Shown here in pieces: positions 9,481-21,546 of a stretch of DNA of 64,000 nucleotides. A program made the translations under genes and the position numbers. Under the pieces are notes generated by a model. It searched no databases. It had not been told where the DNA came from and was given only the letters and a program-made list of their open reading frames with translations. Source of the DNA: Isochrysis galbana (taxonomy: Eukaryota; Haptophyta; Isochrysidales; Isochrysidaceae); assembly GCA_018136815.1 (NCBI GenBank), contig CM030936.1, forward strand, positions 4,478,474-4,542,473, read 5' to 3'. Position 1 is the stretch's first letter, and every line of letters starts with the position of its first letter.

Positions 9481-9770
9481 CGGCCTATCATTAGGTTGCA
9501 GCAACCACTATATGTCGAAGGTTCAAGTTTTATTTCCATCAGAAGAAATGGGGCGTGTCCATGAAGCTCAAGCCTCTAGAGTGAAGACGTAAACCGCTAC
9601 AGCCCACCCTAGCGGCAGAAAGGGCGTTCAACACTCACGCGCCCGTCTAGGACTCACATGCCGTTAGGTCGCTTCGTCTCTTCTTCGAGGGTGTACTTTA
9701 TGCGCTGCCGCCACAAAGTGCCTCGTACATCCAGCGGGGCGTCCCACCAACGGCGTACCTTCTCGGGACT

Positions 9771-12207
9771 TCAACGACCCCACCAAGGCCAACACGATAC
9801 CTGTGATTGGCGATTGCCCCTTGGCGCGCACTCGAGTAGCGAGGCCGTGAGCTGCGGCTTCAGCGGAGGCGGCCCAAGCACAAGCGCCTTTTCTTTGTGG
9901 CCGTTGGAGCCACCAAGGGAGCGCGATTGCTGGAGCCAAGAGCGAACCGTGGACTCGGGCTGTGTTTCATAGTGCATGGTGAATCCGGCCACGCGGCACA
10001 GCAGGTATTCTGCTGTGTCCGGCAGCCAAGCCTTGATAATCCACGTCTCGCCAAACCCGCCACACGGCGACCACTTGCGGGCCGTGCTGCGCAGCACGCC
10101 GACGCTGAGATCGGTTGGCCACTCGTCCACAAGGCGCCCAACCAGACTGCATGGACGCCGCTCGGAACGCGTCGCAGCCAATGTGTACGCGATACGCCTA
10201 CGGTCATGCAGCTGGCCATGCACACGTAATGCGCCGTCAGGTAGGATTTGCACCTCCGCAACGGCCTCGCCGCGGTTATCCGCCGCTTTCATGTCTGAGT
10301 AGGACATGTCCGCCATCACAATTTGGAGGTGAGGCGCGTCAGAGGGTGGGCCGCCACAGTCGACTACAGTGGGGCAGCATCCATGCGGCGTGTGCCCGCA
10401 GACAAGCCTCGTAATCCCGGAACTATTGAGCTCACGCATGAGGCTCTCGGAGGGCAGCCGCGGCGCGCCACATCGTAGTAGATGGCGGCCAAGCACAATC
10501 GACGGCTCGGGACCTGGTACCACGTAGTCCATGAGTGCGTTTCCCCCGCGCAGGTGGGTGCCCGCCTCTGGGCATTCATCATCAGACCAGCGCGGATGGG
10601 CACACCACTCCTTGAACTGCGTGCGGTACCAGCTGTTGAGCTTCAGCACCCACGAGCGCACCTACGCGACGTGCGGGGCACAGTGCACGGCTGAGGAATT
10701 AGGCGCGCCATGCAGGTTCTGCAGGCTGTGGCACGCACATTGTCAATCCTTCGCTTCCGGTTCGGCACGTAGCCAACTGCCGACCGGTTATCGCCAGAAA
10801 CGAGCCCACCGTGCACGAAGAGATTCTCACCAATCACAACGGCAAGTTGGCCGCACTACCGTGACAGGCATTGGGTGGATGAGTTAGCTTGGGCGGTCGC
10901 GCCTGGACTCCCGCGTGCGCCCGCGACGGAGCGCAGCGGCGGGCATGCACGGCAGGTGGGGGAATAAGGTAGCTGGCTGGACGGCGTACCCGCAGAAGCT
11001 CGTACATGAAGCCGCCAAGCCGCACCGAGTTCACAAACGAACTAGCGACCGCGTCATCACTCACAGGCGTTGGCTCCGCTCCCATCTCGGCCAGCTCTGC
11101 ACGCCGGCGCTCGAACTCGCCGTCGGCGCCCATCGTCTCCTTTAGCATCCATCGGATCCGGTTGGGCAACGTGTTGTATTCATGCGCGAGTTGCATCTCG
11201 TCCAACGCCTGCGCCGCCTCGGAGCCGTACTTCTCGACCGCGAGGCCGCGCAGGTAGTCGGCAGGCGAAATCCGCTGCGACTCAGGAACCCAGTACGGTC
11301 CAGGAATACTCCCGAGCCTCTCGTGCGCGAGCTGGCACGGTGCGAGTTCCGATGTGAGTCGCATCTTGTTGATGTCTCGATTGCCGAGGAGGATGGTGAC
11401 GCGGTCGGGGTAAGTACGCTTGAGCCGGAGCAGCGAGAGCACCACTCGCACGGAGCCGCCGACCGCACCGCCCTTGTCAACCGCGTCGCCGCCGTAGACG
11501 AGCTGCCAGCCAGGCCGGAGGGCCAGGAGGGCACTTCCGTCGTCCAATTGCTCATTCCGCAGCTCGAGGGCGTCTGAACGACGGGCGTACGCGAGGAAGA
11601 AGGGCCAATTGCCCTCAACGTCCGTCAGGAAGGCGATGCGCATCGGAGGCGGTGACGGGGTAGGGCGAGAGGATGAGAGAGCAAGAGAGGGAGAGGGATC
11701 CGCAGGAGTGCGGACAAAGCCAGTGCCAAACCCCTGGCCGAAAGCAGGTAACAAGGAAGACGTAGCGGCAGAGGCAGAGGCAGAGGCAGAGGCAGCGGAA
11801 GAATTAGAGGCAAAGCTCAGAAGAAACGGGGAGGCAGAGGAGGACGTTGAGATAGAGGGGGATGGCGCCACAGAGGGAAAGCCGACGGAAGAGTGCGAAG
11901 CAGAAGCAGGGACAGTGGCGGATCGAGCATCACACCCGTTGGCAGCGACACCGCCAGTCTCAGAGGGAGAGTGGGGGGTATAAGCAGAGTGGGATGCACA
12001 CACAGAAGCAGTTCGAGGAGCAGAAGGAAAGGCAGGGCAAGATTTCGATGGAGAGCAAGGCGAAGGAGGGGGGAAAGAAGAGGGAGAGGGAGACTCAGTG
12101 GGCAAAGTGGAGGGAGAAGGAGAGGAAGAAGGAAAAGGAGGGGGGGGCGCAGATGGAGAGAGAGAGGGAGTAGAAGAAGAGGGAGAGCATGGAGTGGTCA
12201 TTGGCAT
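9771..12207 (-). CDS. Calcineurin-like metallophosphoesterase
   Basis: Coding sequence complement(join(9771..10661, 10739..10855, 10990..12207)), 741 aa. Introns of 77 and 134 bases are GT-AG and phase 0. Metal-binding motifs appear in order: FLTDVEGNW (D-x-E-G-N in place of the usual D-x-H), VYGGDAVDKG (GDxxD), LLGNRDINK (GNRD), ENLFVHGGL and LVCGHTPHG. This is the phosphoprotein-phosphatase-like metallophosphoesterase fold; the substrate is unknown. The first 188 residues are Ser/Pro low complexity, so the real start may be ATG 11643 (MRIAFLTDVEGN), giving 553 aa. The C-terminal 150 residues after the core are W-rich and unassigned. A purine/pyrimidine tract lies upstream at 12402-12540. 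Confidence 0.85.
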
Positions 12208-12401
12208 TCGAGAAGAGGAGGCTGAGCAGTGGGGGACGGGGGGGCGGGGGCGGGGGGGGCGGGTGAGGGGTCAGTGGCCGAAACGAGAGCGCTCTCAAAG
12301 TTGCTCACTCTCACTCTCGGCCTGCTTGTGTGCAGCGTGCATACGGCGGAGAGGGCGGAGAGGGCTGGATGGAAGCAGACCTACCAACCGTCCGACGGCG
12401 A

Positions 12402-12482
12402 CCCCCTTTCTCTCTCTCTCTCCCTCTTTCCCTCTCTCTCTCTCTCCCTCCCTCTCTCTTCTCTCTCTCTCCCTCTCTCTCT

Positions 12483-12517
<35 letters not shown>

Positions 12518-12540
12518 CGCCCCCCCCCCCTCTCTCCCAG
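12402..12540. repeat. (TC)n homopyrimidine tract
   Basis: Almost pure C/T on the plus strand, ending in ten C. It sits about 200 bases upstream of the phosphoesterase ORF start. Nothing else is identifiable from 12541 to 13310 except a poly-G/C run near 12700 and short 'aaggctaaggctaagg' repeats near 12930. Confidence 0.9.
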
Positions 12541-13315
12541 CCTCCAATGATCTCTAGAGAGAGAGAGCGGAATCATTCCATTTTCTACTCTCCGTTTTTC
12601 TTTGTCTAGTTGGATCCATCCTTTACCCATTCTCTCCCGCTTCTTCCTCCCGCTGCTGCCAAAAACACGGTCGCTCGAGCCCCTCCCCTCCTTGTGGGGG
12701 GGGGGGGCTCGGCCCAAGTTTTCTTTTCGTCCGTCCACTCGTTTTACTGAACTATCCTTGCCCTTGTTTTTAATTAACTCGGTGACTCGGTGTGGGTGTG
12801 GGGCCAGGTAAGTACTTTTACAATTTGTTTTGCAAGTTTGCAAGCGCTCCAAAATTTTGTGCCTTCTCTACAAGTGGGCTGCAAGTTCGGGGGCGCGGCG
12901 CCCTCTCTCTAATAGTATAATCCCTCACCTAAGGCTAAGGCTAAGGCCTAACTAAGGCCAAAGGGCGGTAAAATCGCCCTCTCTACTGTAAAACACCGTA
13001 TACCGTACACCGTATAGTCACGTTCCCCGAGTAGTATAGAGTAGTACATGTCGGCGGTAAACTTATATTGTGTATTAACAAAAAGGATGTTTCTTTCACG
13101 TTAAACAGGGATCCTCTTGAGACTTGAGATCCGCGACGAAAAAGTCCGTGGCGGCCCGCACGCGCATGGCGCATGGCCAGCAGAGGTGAGCCATGCCGCC
13201 ATGCCTGCCGCTGCACTTTCCTGCGCTGGTGTGTGAGCCCGTGAGCAGCCCGCCTCCCTACTCCTTACTCACAGGCGAGCGCCACTGCACGCGCCAATGC
13301 GGGTCGCTCACGGAG

Positions 13316-13470
13316 GGCGATAGTGTCGAGTCGAGCGGAGCCGGAGGGCTCTGAGCCACTCCGTCGCGAGCAGCACCGGCGGCTAGCGCGGCGCTTTGGC
13401 CCTCCTCCCCACTGGGAGTCGGGTGAATGAACTTCTGGACTGGGTCGGGCAACCCCATTTGGGTGCCGCA
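13316..13470 (-). repeat. Dispersed repeat family C, copy 1
   Basis: The reverse complement of this block ('gacggagtggctcagagcc', 'attcacccgactccc', 'gccaaagcgccgcgct') is found at 19480-19600 plus 20447-20505, and at 61080-61262. The family overlaps the 5' end of the ORF at 13396, which implies that ORF belongs to a mobile element. Confidence 0.75.
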
Positions 13471-14103
13471 GGCCAGCCTCTCGCGTACGCGCAGCAGGTG
13501 GCGGGCTGCGTCCTGGCCTACATCGATCTGTACGTCGCGCTGCACTCGGGGCACGATGTCCCGGCGTCGCAGCTCGATCAGGCGGCGCGGCTCGCAAGGG
13601 GGAGGGAGGTGCATGCGGTGGCGTTGGAGTTCGAGCGCAGAATGCTCGCGCTCACAGGCGCTCGGCGCAAGCGGAGCTACGCGCACCATATGCTCTACTC
13701 CATCATTCCTATCTACAAGTTGTGCGGTAAGGTGTGGTGTGTTGCGTTGGAGGGCAATGAGGCGCTGCACAAGAAGACGAAAGTTTTCTTCCAGCGGCTC
13801 GTCACGCATAATGGCAGGCGTGGCGCCAATGACATGGCGCAAGCGCTGACACAGGAAATCGCAGGTAGGCAGCTCGCGATGGAGAAAGCTCATCGCCTTC
13901 CCCCGTCACTCTACGCCGCCAGTTGTGTCAATCAGGTCCTCGTTGCTTCTCGACCGGAGCATACGGAGGGGCGCGGCGAGAAGAGACACTTCGTCGAGGG
14001 GACAGTGGTGTGCAAGGGCGAGCGGGCCCAAAAGAAGTACAAGTCCTGGGACGAGCGCATGCAAGCAGTGCAGCAAGATCTGATGTCGTCAGGCAGGCTG
14101 TGA
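13396..14103 (+). CDS. Mobile-element-associated protein (unrecognised), probable C-terminal fragment
   Basis: A 235-aa ORF with coding-like composition. Notable stretches are HHMLYSIIPIYKLCGKVWCV, VALEGNEALHKKTKVFFQRL and a basic C-terminus. His/Glu-rich 'EGNEALHKK' is the sort of motif seen in large repetitive transposon proteins, but I cannot name a family. Its first 25 codons are dispersed repeat (see 13316-13470), so the annotated start is unreliable. Confidence 0.4.
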   Translation: MALLPTGSRVNELLDWVGQPHLGAAGQPLAYAQQVAGCVLAYIDLYVALHSGHDVPASQLDQAARLARGREVHAVALEFERRMLALTGARRKRSYAHHMLYSIIPIYKLCGKVWCVALEGNEALHKKTKVFFQRLVTHNGRRGANDMAQALTQEIAGRQLAMEKAHRLPPSLYAASCVNQVLVASRPEHTEGRGEKRHFVEGTVVCKGERAQKKYKSWDERMQAVQQDLMSSGRL

Positions 14104-14450
14104 GTCGTGTGTGTTCAGATTCCATGTCTTTGTGGCTGATGTCTGTGATTCTATCTAGAGTTTCTATCTCTATCTTTGTGGTGAAGATTTCATTTGTGCC
14201 TTTTTCGCTATTCCATGCACAGCGACCGCAAAGTTGTTAAACTAACACAGCCGCAAGTTGCTCGAAGTTGCTCGGAGTTTCGCAGCGCGCGAGCCGCACG
14301 TACGTGTTCGCCGTGGGGTCGGGTGGGGTCCGTGTCGCACCATCCCCTGCCAAACTTCATGCACTAGTCACTAGTAGTTGCGTTAGTGCATAGCGTTGAG
14401 TTAGTTAGTTAGTTAGTTAGTACTTCAAGCTTCAAGCACTTAGTACTTAG

Positions 14451-15392
14451 TTAGCACACATCACGATCATTGTACTGCAACATGAGTGCGGCTTGCATTT
14501 GATTGGCAAGACCAGTGGTCTGCAGAGAACCAAACATACATTGGACAAGAGAGAAAACACGCTCACATGCGGCCGAATTGGGAGTTAATGAGAATATGAT
14601 GCGAGCACCCAATGCCCATGTCGGGATCTTTGTGTGGTTGAGCGCCCACCACCGCAACACCTTGGTGGTAAAGTCGTGTACATTGCTCTGATCGACCGTG
14701 AAATCCTTCGCGGCAGCTACGTACCGTGGCAGCTCATACTCTAACTTACTTGCCATGTTCTGCACGTGGACGAACGGCTTGAGAAGGCTGAGCTCTTGAA
14801 TCCAAGTTGAGTCCACATGATGTGGCCCAAATGCCGGATTGAATGCACGGAAAAGGCCCATCTCATGGTGTTGATCTTTGCATTGGTATGGTCTGGCGCA
14901 GTTATCTGTGAGACGGTTATGGAGATATTCGAAGGCGTCCTTTACCTTATGGACAAGGGCTTTCCATTTTGCGATTTTACGCACGTCAATCGTAGCACGG
15001 AACTCAGCTTCGGTGTTGAGCAAGAGACCGCTGCCATCCATGTACTGAATCCCGTATGAGCCATCCCGATTTATCCTTTTCAGCTTCCCCTCGAACCACG
15101 GACAGTAAGGCGCATCGAAGTACTCGTAGGTCTCTAAGCCCACTTTGATCACTTCTGTTGCCCGAAGTACACCAGCCAGGTTGGGCATGGAATTGGCCTC
15201 AATTCCCATCTTCTCACCCACCCTGAGGATTTCCTCTAATGCATCATGCGCCAAAAGAATCTCGAGACCGTCACCCTCCAGCATGTATGTGGCCGAGCAC
15301 AGAACTTCCATATCGAGAGCAGCGGCCAGCTCACTCTGTATATCAAGCTTCTTGGAGTTGTAGATGTGGCGGAGAGACTTGGTATCCCTCAA
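14451..15392 (-). mobile_element. hAT transposase, C-terminal part, 5' truncated
   Basis: An open frame of 313 codons. The end carries the hAT dimerisation region: ELPRYVAAAKDFTVDQ, RWWALNHTKIPTWALGARII and the diagnostic LTPNSAACERVFSLVQ. Upstream, PYCPWFEGKLKRI followed by GSYGIQYMDGSGLLLN resembles a Tudor/SGF29-type chromatin-binding fold inserted in the transposase. The N-terminal DDE part is missing; the frame breaks at 15392, exactly where a Ty3 fragment begins. There is no ATG at the apparent start. Confidence 0.75.
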
Positions 15393-15512
15393 CTCCTTGG
15401 AAGCGGTTCGATCTTTCCTCGGCCTTTGCTCCTACTATCGTCGATTCATTCGCCAATTCGCCGCTAAGGCTGCTCCTCTCGCACTGCTCTCACGCGGAAG
15501 GGCTGCGACGTG
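15393..15512 (+). mobile_element. Ty3/gypsy pol scrap
   Basis: 120 bases nearly identical to 57050-57165 of the chromovirus (SLEAVRSFLGLCSYYRRFIR, then QFAAKAAPL). This is the RT-RNase H connection only. It abuts the truncated hAT ORF, so the hAT copy was broken by, or recombined with, a chromovirus. Confidence 0.9.
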
Positions 15513-16559
15513 GGGTGATCGGACCGTCGGCAGCCCGACACGGCGCTGCATCGGGCGGGAATCAAATGCCGAATGTAGCTTAGATATAAAGGAACCGATC
15601 CCCCCGCGGGCGCGACCGCCCATTCTTTACGGGTAGAGCGTGAGTGCGCGTGACGGAGGGGGAGAGAGGGGGGGCGGATCGCACCATTTCTTGGCGAAGA
15701 TTTTCGTAGCGTCAGGTAGCCCAACCGGGAGGTTTTTTATTGGGCATCGCGCCACGGTCAAAAAATGCAGCCCAACCCTTACTAGTCGTTAAAAAGCCCC
15801 TATTTGACCGCCCTATCAGGCGCCTTGAGGAAGACATTCCTCGAATGGCGAGGCGAAGTTTTCATATTCAACTCGCCAGCGGTCCGGCCTCTTCAGCAGA
15901 GGGGGGGAATTGCTGCGCGCGCGTATGCGCGATTGTGGAGGGACAACGATGGGGGGGGGGGGGGTTGTACTTGGTACTTGGTATTCTTGTTGCACAAGGG
16001 GCTTGTGTTTTTGCACTCCCGCCATGAGTAGCCTAAATATCCCGCTTGTATAGTGGAATATCCCGCGCGCCGGTATCCCCCCAAAATACCCAACCAAATA
16101 TCCGGAATCTTTCAGCCTGAGCCTAGGCTCGGCTTAGTGCTCTTGTTGTTCTTTCTCAACCACTTGTTGTCGATGATGTTCAGCTTAGAAGGCTTGCTGA
16201 AAAGCGCTGTTCGTGTTCCACTCAGGTGAACGATGTTCCGTGCTCAACGTTCGGATGCCCTTCCGGCACATTGATATTGAACAGCTTCACTCGACTCTTC
16301 TATCAGCTGTGTACTGATGCGTTATTGCTATCCGCACGCCCCAATGCTTCCTGTTAGCCTTTCCTCCGGCCGCACGTGGGGTCCCCAAACATGTGGCCTT
16401 CCGTCGCGTCCCTTTGAGTTTACTGTGCCGAGGAATAATCCGATTCCACTCATGGGGCTCCCTCCTAACCACGGATTGAGCACGCGATCTACCTTTTGAT
16501 ACGTTGCGGCGCTTGTCCGCGCATGCTTGTTCTTCTCAGAGCGCAGGATGCTACCCTCA
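15513..16559. other. Intergenic, nothing recognised
   Basis: About 1 kb with short poly-G runs near 15950 and no supportable gene. It separates mobile-element debris from the 3' end of the nocturnin-like gene. Confidence 0.5.
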
Positions 16560-18626
16560 TCAATCGGGAGCTGTTGATGCTCCGTCAACGTAATCGAAGT
16601 CAACAATGACAGGATAGTGATCCGAGGGCACGGCGAGCGAGGGGAGAAGGTGGGCTCGAGCTTCATGCGGTCCACCAGGGAATGTGACGGGACCATAGAC
16701 GTGAGTAGCATGTTTTAGGTTATCGTCGGTGTAGAAAATCTGGTCGATGCACCCGAAAGCATGCTCACCAACCTATGATTTGTGAGGCGTCAGCGGCATG
16801 TGCGGCTCAAGAAGAAGACGCCAAGGCATTGGCTCTTTTCAGTCCAGCAGCAAACGTTACTGACGACGCTACTGGTAGACCGCAACAAAGAGAATGGCAT
16901 CCACGCACCTTGTGCTTCTGGGTTGAGAGAGGTCCTCGAATTTTATTCGTAGTGACTGGCACGGGCGCCGAGGTTGCGAGGCCAGACGGGTCATACCACC
17001 CATCCCAGACGGAAGCCACACCATCTGCCCCACGAAGCAGCCTCCACACAGTGCTCGCCGCATCCTCACTACCGTCCTTGGAGGCCGGCACTGGAAGCTT
17101 GTCAGGGGCGCTGTTTGCGTCCATGCACAAGATGGTCGGAGCGCCGTGCGGACGGGCAGAGGACGTGAATAGCTCAACTAGCGACGGGCCCTCGCCCGCC
17201 TTGAGTGAGCCTGCGCAAGCTGCAGCAAACCCGCCGCCATCTTGCACATCGGAGCCAGAGCACCTCTCGACGAGCGCGATAGTGGGTTGCTTGAGGAGAT
17301 GCAATCGCTCGTCTTCGGCTGCATCGCCAAATCCAGATGGAAGATGCGTGCAGATCACACTCAAAGACGCGCCATCGGCTAGTCGGAGTAATGTCGCACG
17401 CACCTATGTGTGGAGCCGATGATGAGTCGGCTGGGAATGTGCACTTGCGCGCGTGTGCAGGCACAGCTAGCTGCCGTTCCCGGAATCCTTCTGCGGTATT
17501 GCGGCTCGAAGGGTTGGTGGACTACACCGAAATGTTTGGTGTGATCAGCATGTGCCAAGCCGACCATCCCAAAAAGCGCGGAGTGCACAGGGCCGTTTCT
17601 CACCGAACCGCAGATCTTCTTCGGTTCATCATGCAAGAAAAATTCGAGGGAAGTGGCCCTCCACGTGTCGCTTCTCCAGAACACCGCCACACCATCGTCT
17701 TCCGCCTCGGTGCCATCCGAACGCATTCCGTCCGTTTCTGCTGCGGCAATCGTCCGTCGCCTTGCCGCTGATGGCACTTTGGGCGCGAAGGCGCATTTTG
17801 TCGCCTCAAGCACGGCAAGCAAGGACTGCGGAGTCGGCTTTCCTGAAGTGGCCCCACTCGCGACGTCAGCATCGCGTACTCCTGAAGCGCTGGTGTTCAG
17901 TTCGGATAAGGCCACGTGTGGTGGCTTGTAGGTATCAGCTGACAGAGCATCCTCAAGGGAGCACTCATAGCCCATCTCGCCGAGATCTCTTATCGCCTCT
18001 CGCACCCAATCGAGCTCCTGCAAGAGCTCGGGCGAGAGCAGGCGAAGAGTGACCAGCACGTGCCGGCTGACTGAGACAAAGAGGGCCCAAAGGCATTCTG
18101 GCAATGTAGAGATGGTCCTCGGACCCCTTGTGCCTCCCGAGCGTGTTGCGCTCACCTGGAACGTGAGGATGTCTGGCTCATACGTCGCCACCAGCTCTCG
18201 CACGCGCGCCCACCGGCGCCTCGCATCCAGCACGACGGCGTGGTTTCGCAGCTCGTCTGTGCGGTCGCGAGGCGCGCGTTGCCCAGCGCGCCCCCTCTGG
18301 TCAACAATGCCGTCCGGCGTCCTTGAGCCTTCGTCGGCAAGCACATACTCGAGGGTAAAGCCGTCGTCCGCCAGCCCACGCGCAAGCAGGTTCCATTGCA
18401 TCACGCGAACCTGGCGCGCCGAAGGAGTCCGCACTCTCTCCAACCGCTCTCTCTGCAGCGCGCTGAGCGCCGGCTCAGCCACGCCCAGCTCACGCAAACA
18501 GCTCTCGTGCATGCGGCACAAGCGGCCGGCGTGATGCAGGGGACGGGGGGGGGCATTTGCGTCCGCCCGCTCCTCGCACCGCCGGCTGTCCTCCAAGCTG
18601 CGAGTCGGGGCCTGGAGGTGGCCCAT
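16560..18626 (-). CDS. Nocturnin/CCR4-like endonuclease-exonuclease-phosphatase protein
   Basis: Coding sequence complement(join(16560..16772, 16909..17403, 17604..18017, 18156..18626)), 530 aa, all introns phase 0 and GT-AG (donors gtgagc, gtgaga, gtgcgt). Motifs in order: RVMQWNLLARG (residues 74-84), DILTFQ|ELDW with the catalytic Glu formed across the first splice, CTHLPSG (His315), CMDANSAPD (Asp390, Asn392) and VPSDHYPVIVDF (Asp511, His512). These are the metal and catalytic residues of the EEP fold. Nocturnin and CCR4 relatives act on NADP(H) or poly(A) tails; which applies here cannot be told. The 138-base first intron is a multiple of three without a stop, so intron retention would insert 46 residues. 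The start at 18626 is the most upstream ATG; ATG 18512 is an alternative. Confidence 0.85.
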
Positions 18627-18889
18627 CCTCGCAACAGGGGTTGCGTCAGAACTTCTCTAGAGGCCGATCTAGGAGAAGCACCTTTGAAGGTGCTTCGCGG
18701 CAGTTGAGTGCTCTGAGCTTCCTGTATTCAGTGAAATGGACGTTTCATTCACTGAGACGCACCCTATCTTCAAAGCAACCGCGACATGCACCACCTCCAA
18801 AAGCTGCTGCTTCCTTCGCCCATGTGGTGGACAGGTACTGAGAGAGGGAGTTTCCTGGGTCGGCCAACACCCCGCCAAGGGTCGTACCC

Positions 18890-19000
18890 TGTCAGAATTT
18901 TCTTGTTGTCCTAGTTTAATCCTAGTGCTGAGGGACCGTGCCTCATCGGCAACGGAGCCCCTACCCCGCGATGGGGGTGTGCGCGGTTGGTGCATGGCTC
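18890..19000 (+). repeat. Dispersed repeat family P, copy 1
   Basis: Matches 41612-41745: 'gtcagaattttcttgttgtc', 'gagggaccgtg/tagggaccgtg' and 'ggagcccctaccccgcgat'. The continuation at 19000-19070 ('gtggctagggatgctagcc') resembles 48297-48385. No gene. Confidence 0.75.
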
Positions 19001-19269
19001 GTCCGGTGTATGTGGCTAGGGATGCTAGCCCACATGACCTCTTACAAGACTACAATTTCTAACGTGGTACCCCCGCCGAGAGACCACCCCAACTTCTACA
19101 ACCATAGCGCGCTCGACGACGCCGCTCAAGGGTACAACACCACAACAAGTAAACTCGACAAATTCGTTGAAACTCTTTTCTTCGACTCAGCGGCCGCCGA
19201 CCGCGCCACACGCTCCTCCAAGTGGTGGGACCTGGACCACATGGCCAAATCACTCAACCCTACATGGTA

Positions 19270-19440
19270 AACACGGGTTCACCGTGTTTGTACACAGGCC
19301 AAAAACAGCCCGTTTTCACCGTGTTTCAAACGCCCTCCCTAGCAGCACGCCGTGTTTGCGAGGTTCCCGTGTTTCTAGAAAAGCCAAAAACAGGCTGTAT
19401 TTGCTGTGTTTGGATGCCCCCCCTGCCGTGTTTCACATCT
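19270..19440. repeat. Imperfect direct repeat with 'ccgtgttt' boxes
   Basis: Two related units of about 80 bases, each with 'gtgttt..ca/aaagccaaaaacag' and repeated 'cgtgttt'. Looks non-coding. The left neighbour 19030-19260 is an open frame without a recognisable domain. Confidence 0.5.
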
Positions 19441-19479
19441 AGGGAACTTTAGTGACAGCCACAGCCAGAACCACCGCCC

Positions 19480-20826
19480 CACAGCCCTTCGTTCGCCGTT
19501 CGTCCCCAGTCCAAACACCCACATGGGGTTGCCCGACCCAGCCCAGAATTTCATTCACCCGACTCCCGGCGGGGAGGAGGGCCAAAGCGCCGCGCTATGA
19601 CGAATTGGAGTGGCCCACAAGGCCTGAGGGCAATGAGGAAGGGGCGAAGCCGGCGGCAGGCGCGGCGAGGGAGACCACTTCGGAGGTGCTGACGGGCTGA
19701 AGCCCGTCAGCAGAGGAAGGCGGGCAGGCGGGCTTGAGCGAGGGCGAGGACGGCGGCGAGAACGACATGGAACGAGCGGCGAGAGGCGAGGGCGAGTGAG
19801 AGGAGGGCTGTGAAGGCAGGGGCTGGCGAGGCGAGGCGAGTTTGTTGGGTACGAGTGTTACGAGAGCGAGAGCGACGAGAGCGAGAGCGACGACGGATGA
19901 CGACTGACGACAGGACGACGGACAACGACACCCAGGAAAACACCCCGACTCTCGCCCCACGACTTTCTCACATAACTCGACTGAAATCAAACCCAACCAC
20001 TCCGATCAGACAACAACGGACGACGATCAAAGGGCGATCTGTCGGCGATCTTGTCTGGAACGGGAATCGCACCATAACGGAAACGAGGGGCAATCCTGCC
20101 GCACAGGATTCCAAGAGACCTACCAAATAAGACGAAAGGAGTGCGATGTGCCTCAGGGAGAGATACGAAGAGGTCGTAAATTAAACCTGATTGCCCCCAG
20201 AAGCAGATAAAGAACCGCTGTAGAGATAGCAAATTAAACCTATTTGCGAGGCGCCTGGGAGGAAGAAAGGTGGGGAAACTTCCCTTCTCTTTCGAGAGAA
20301 AGAGAGAGGGCGCTCCACAACCCACGATCCCATGCATCCAAGCGAAGCTTTTGACCGAGAACGAGAACGAGAGAATTATAACGATAAATACCGAACGACG
20401 AAGAGAAGAGCGAAGCCTAACGAGTGTCGATTCGCGAATGCGACACGGTGCTGCTCGCGACGGAGTGGCTCAGAGCCCTCCGGCCACGCTCGACTCGACA
20501 GATCGCCGACGGCCGTGAGAATGTCCCTTCCTTATTTTGATACGCCGAGAATTCACGCTCGACCTGAGCAACTCTTGAAACAACCTCAGGGCTTTTGCAA
20601 GTTAAGTGCAAGTGCTTCCATCCATGCTCATGATCGATTGAGGCCAAGATCGCGTCGCGCAGGCAGAATCGATCAAAAACGATATTCAAGCCCTCCATGG
20701 TCGCCGCGTCAAGTTCGCCCGCAGTATTCATGAATTCAGGGTCTAGGCAGGTAGGGGGGGACCCTGCGGAATCCTTGGATACCCAGAGCAGGTGGAAAAG
20801 AGTGGTTAAAAAGAGTGAGTGAGCGA
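19480..20826 (+). repeat. Repeat mosaic (families C, S and tail)
   Basis: 19480-19600 and 20447-20505 are family C pieces also at 61080-61262. 19615-19800 is an inverted relative of 47940-48135. 20742-20826 matches 9408-9482. Minus-strand 20529-20731 is open and coding-like (GLNIVFDRFCLRDAILASID) but unrecognised. No intact gene. Confidence 0.6.
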
Positions 20827-20913
20827 GCTAGACGTCGGTCGGTGTGTCGGTGTGAATGATGAAGGAAGTCCTTCGGGCGGCGAGGTTAAGTTTTGTTTTT
20901 TGGGGCGTCTCCC

Positions 20914-20996
20914 CCCCCCCCCCCCCGGTACCCCCCCCTCCCTCTCCCTCTCCCTCTCCCTCTCCCCTCCCTCTCCCTCTCCCTCTCCCTCTCCCT

Positions 20997-21048
<52 letters not shown>

Positions 21049-21530
21049 TTCTCCCTCCCTCTGCCTCTCCTCCCCCCAGCCTTCCCCCCTCCTGTTCCCC
21101 CCTTTCTCACTCTGCTGCTTACTTCTTTTCTCCTCTCTCGCTCCGCCTCAGTGGAGTAGAGCACATTCTCTCTCCGGTCTCTATTCTTTGTGCACCCCCC
21201 TTTTCTTCTCTTCCCGCACCCTCCCCTCCTCCTTTTCTCTCCCCCTTTGTCCGCGCTCCCTGCCTCCCCCTCTCCTTTGGGTCTATCTTGGGTCCCCTCT
21301 CTATTTTCGTTCATATCAGGAGACTTCCTCTCTCTACCTATCTCCTATCTCCTAGAGTACGTTCTCTCTTTCTATCTATATCCCAGTACGACCAGCAGTT
21401 CCAATAATAACTCCAGTGTTCTTTCTGTGAAGCCCTTCTCTCCCTCTCTCTCTCTCTCCCCCCCCCTCTCCCCCCCTCTCTCCCCCTCTCCCCCCCCCCC
21501 CCCCCCCCTCTCTCTCCCCCCCCCCCGCCC
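20914..21530. repeat. C/T-rich tract with (TCTCCC)n and poly-C runs
   Basis: A largely homopyrimidine region beginning with 15 or more C, then tandem CTCCCT hexamers, (TC)n and further C-runs up to 17 bases before the ATG at 21547. It forms the whole upstream region of the next gene. Confidence 0.9.
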
Positions 21531-21546
21531 CGCCCCCTCTCGCACG

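Noticed and set aside
17337..18534. Plus-strand ORFs over the nocturnin-like gene
   Set aside because: Antisense shadows; the minus strand carries conserved motifs and consistent introns.
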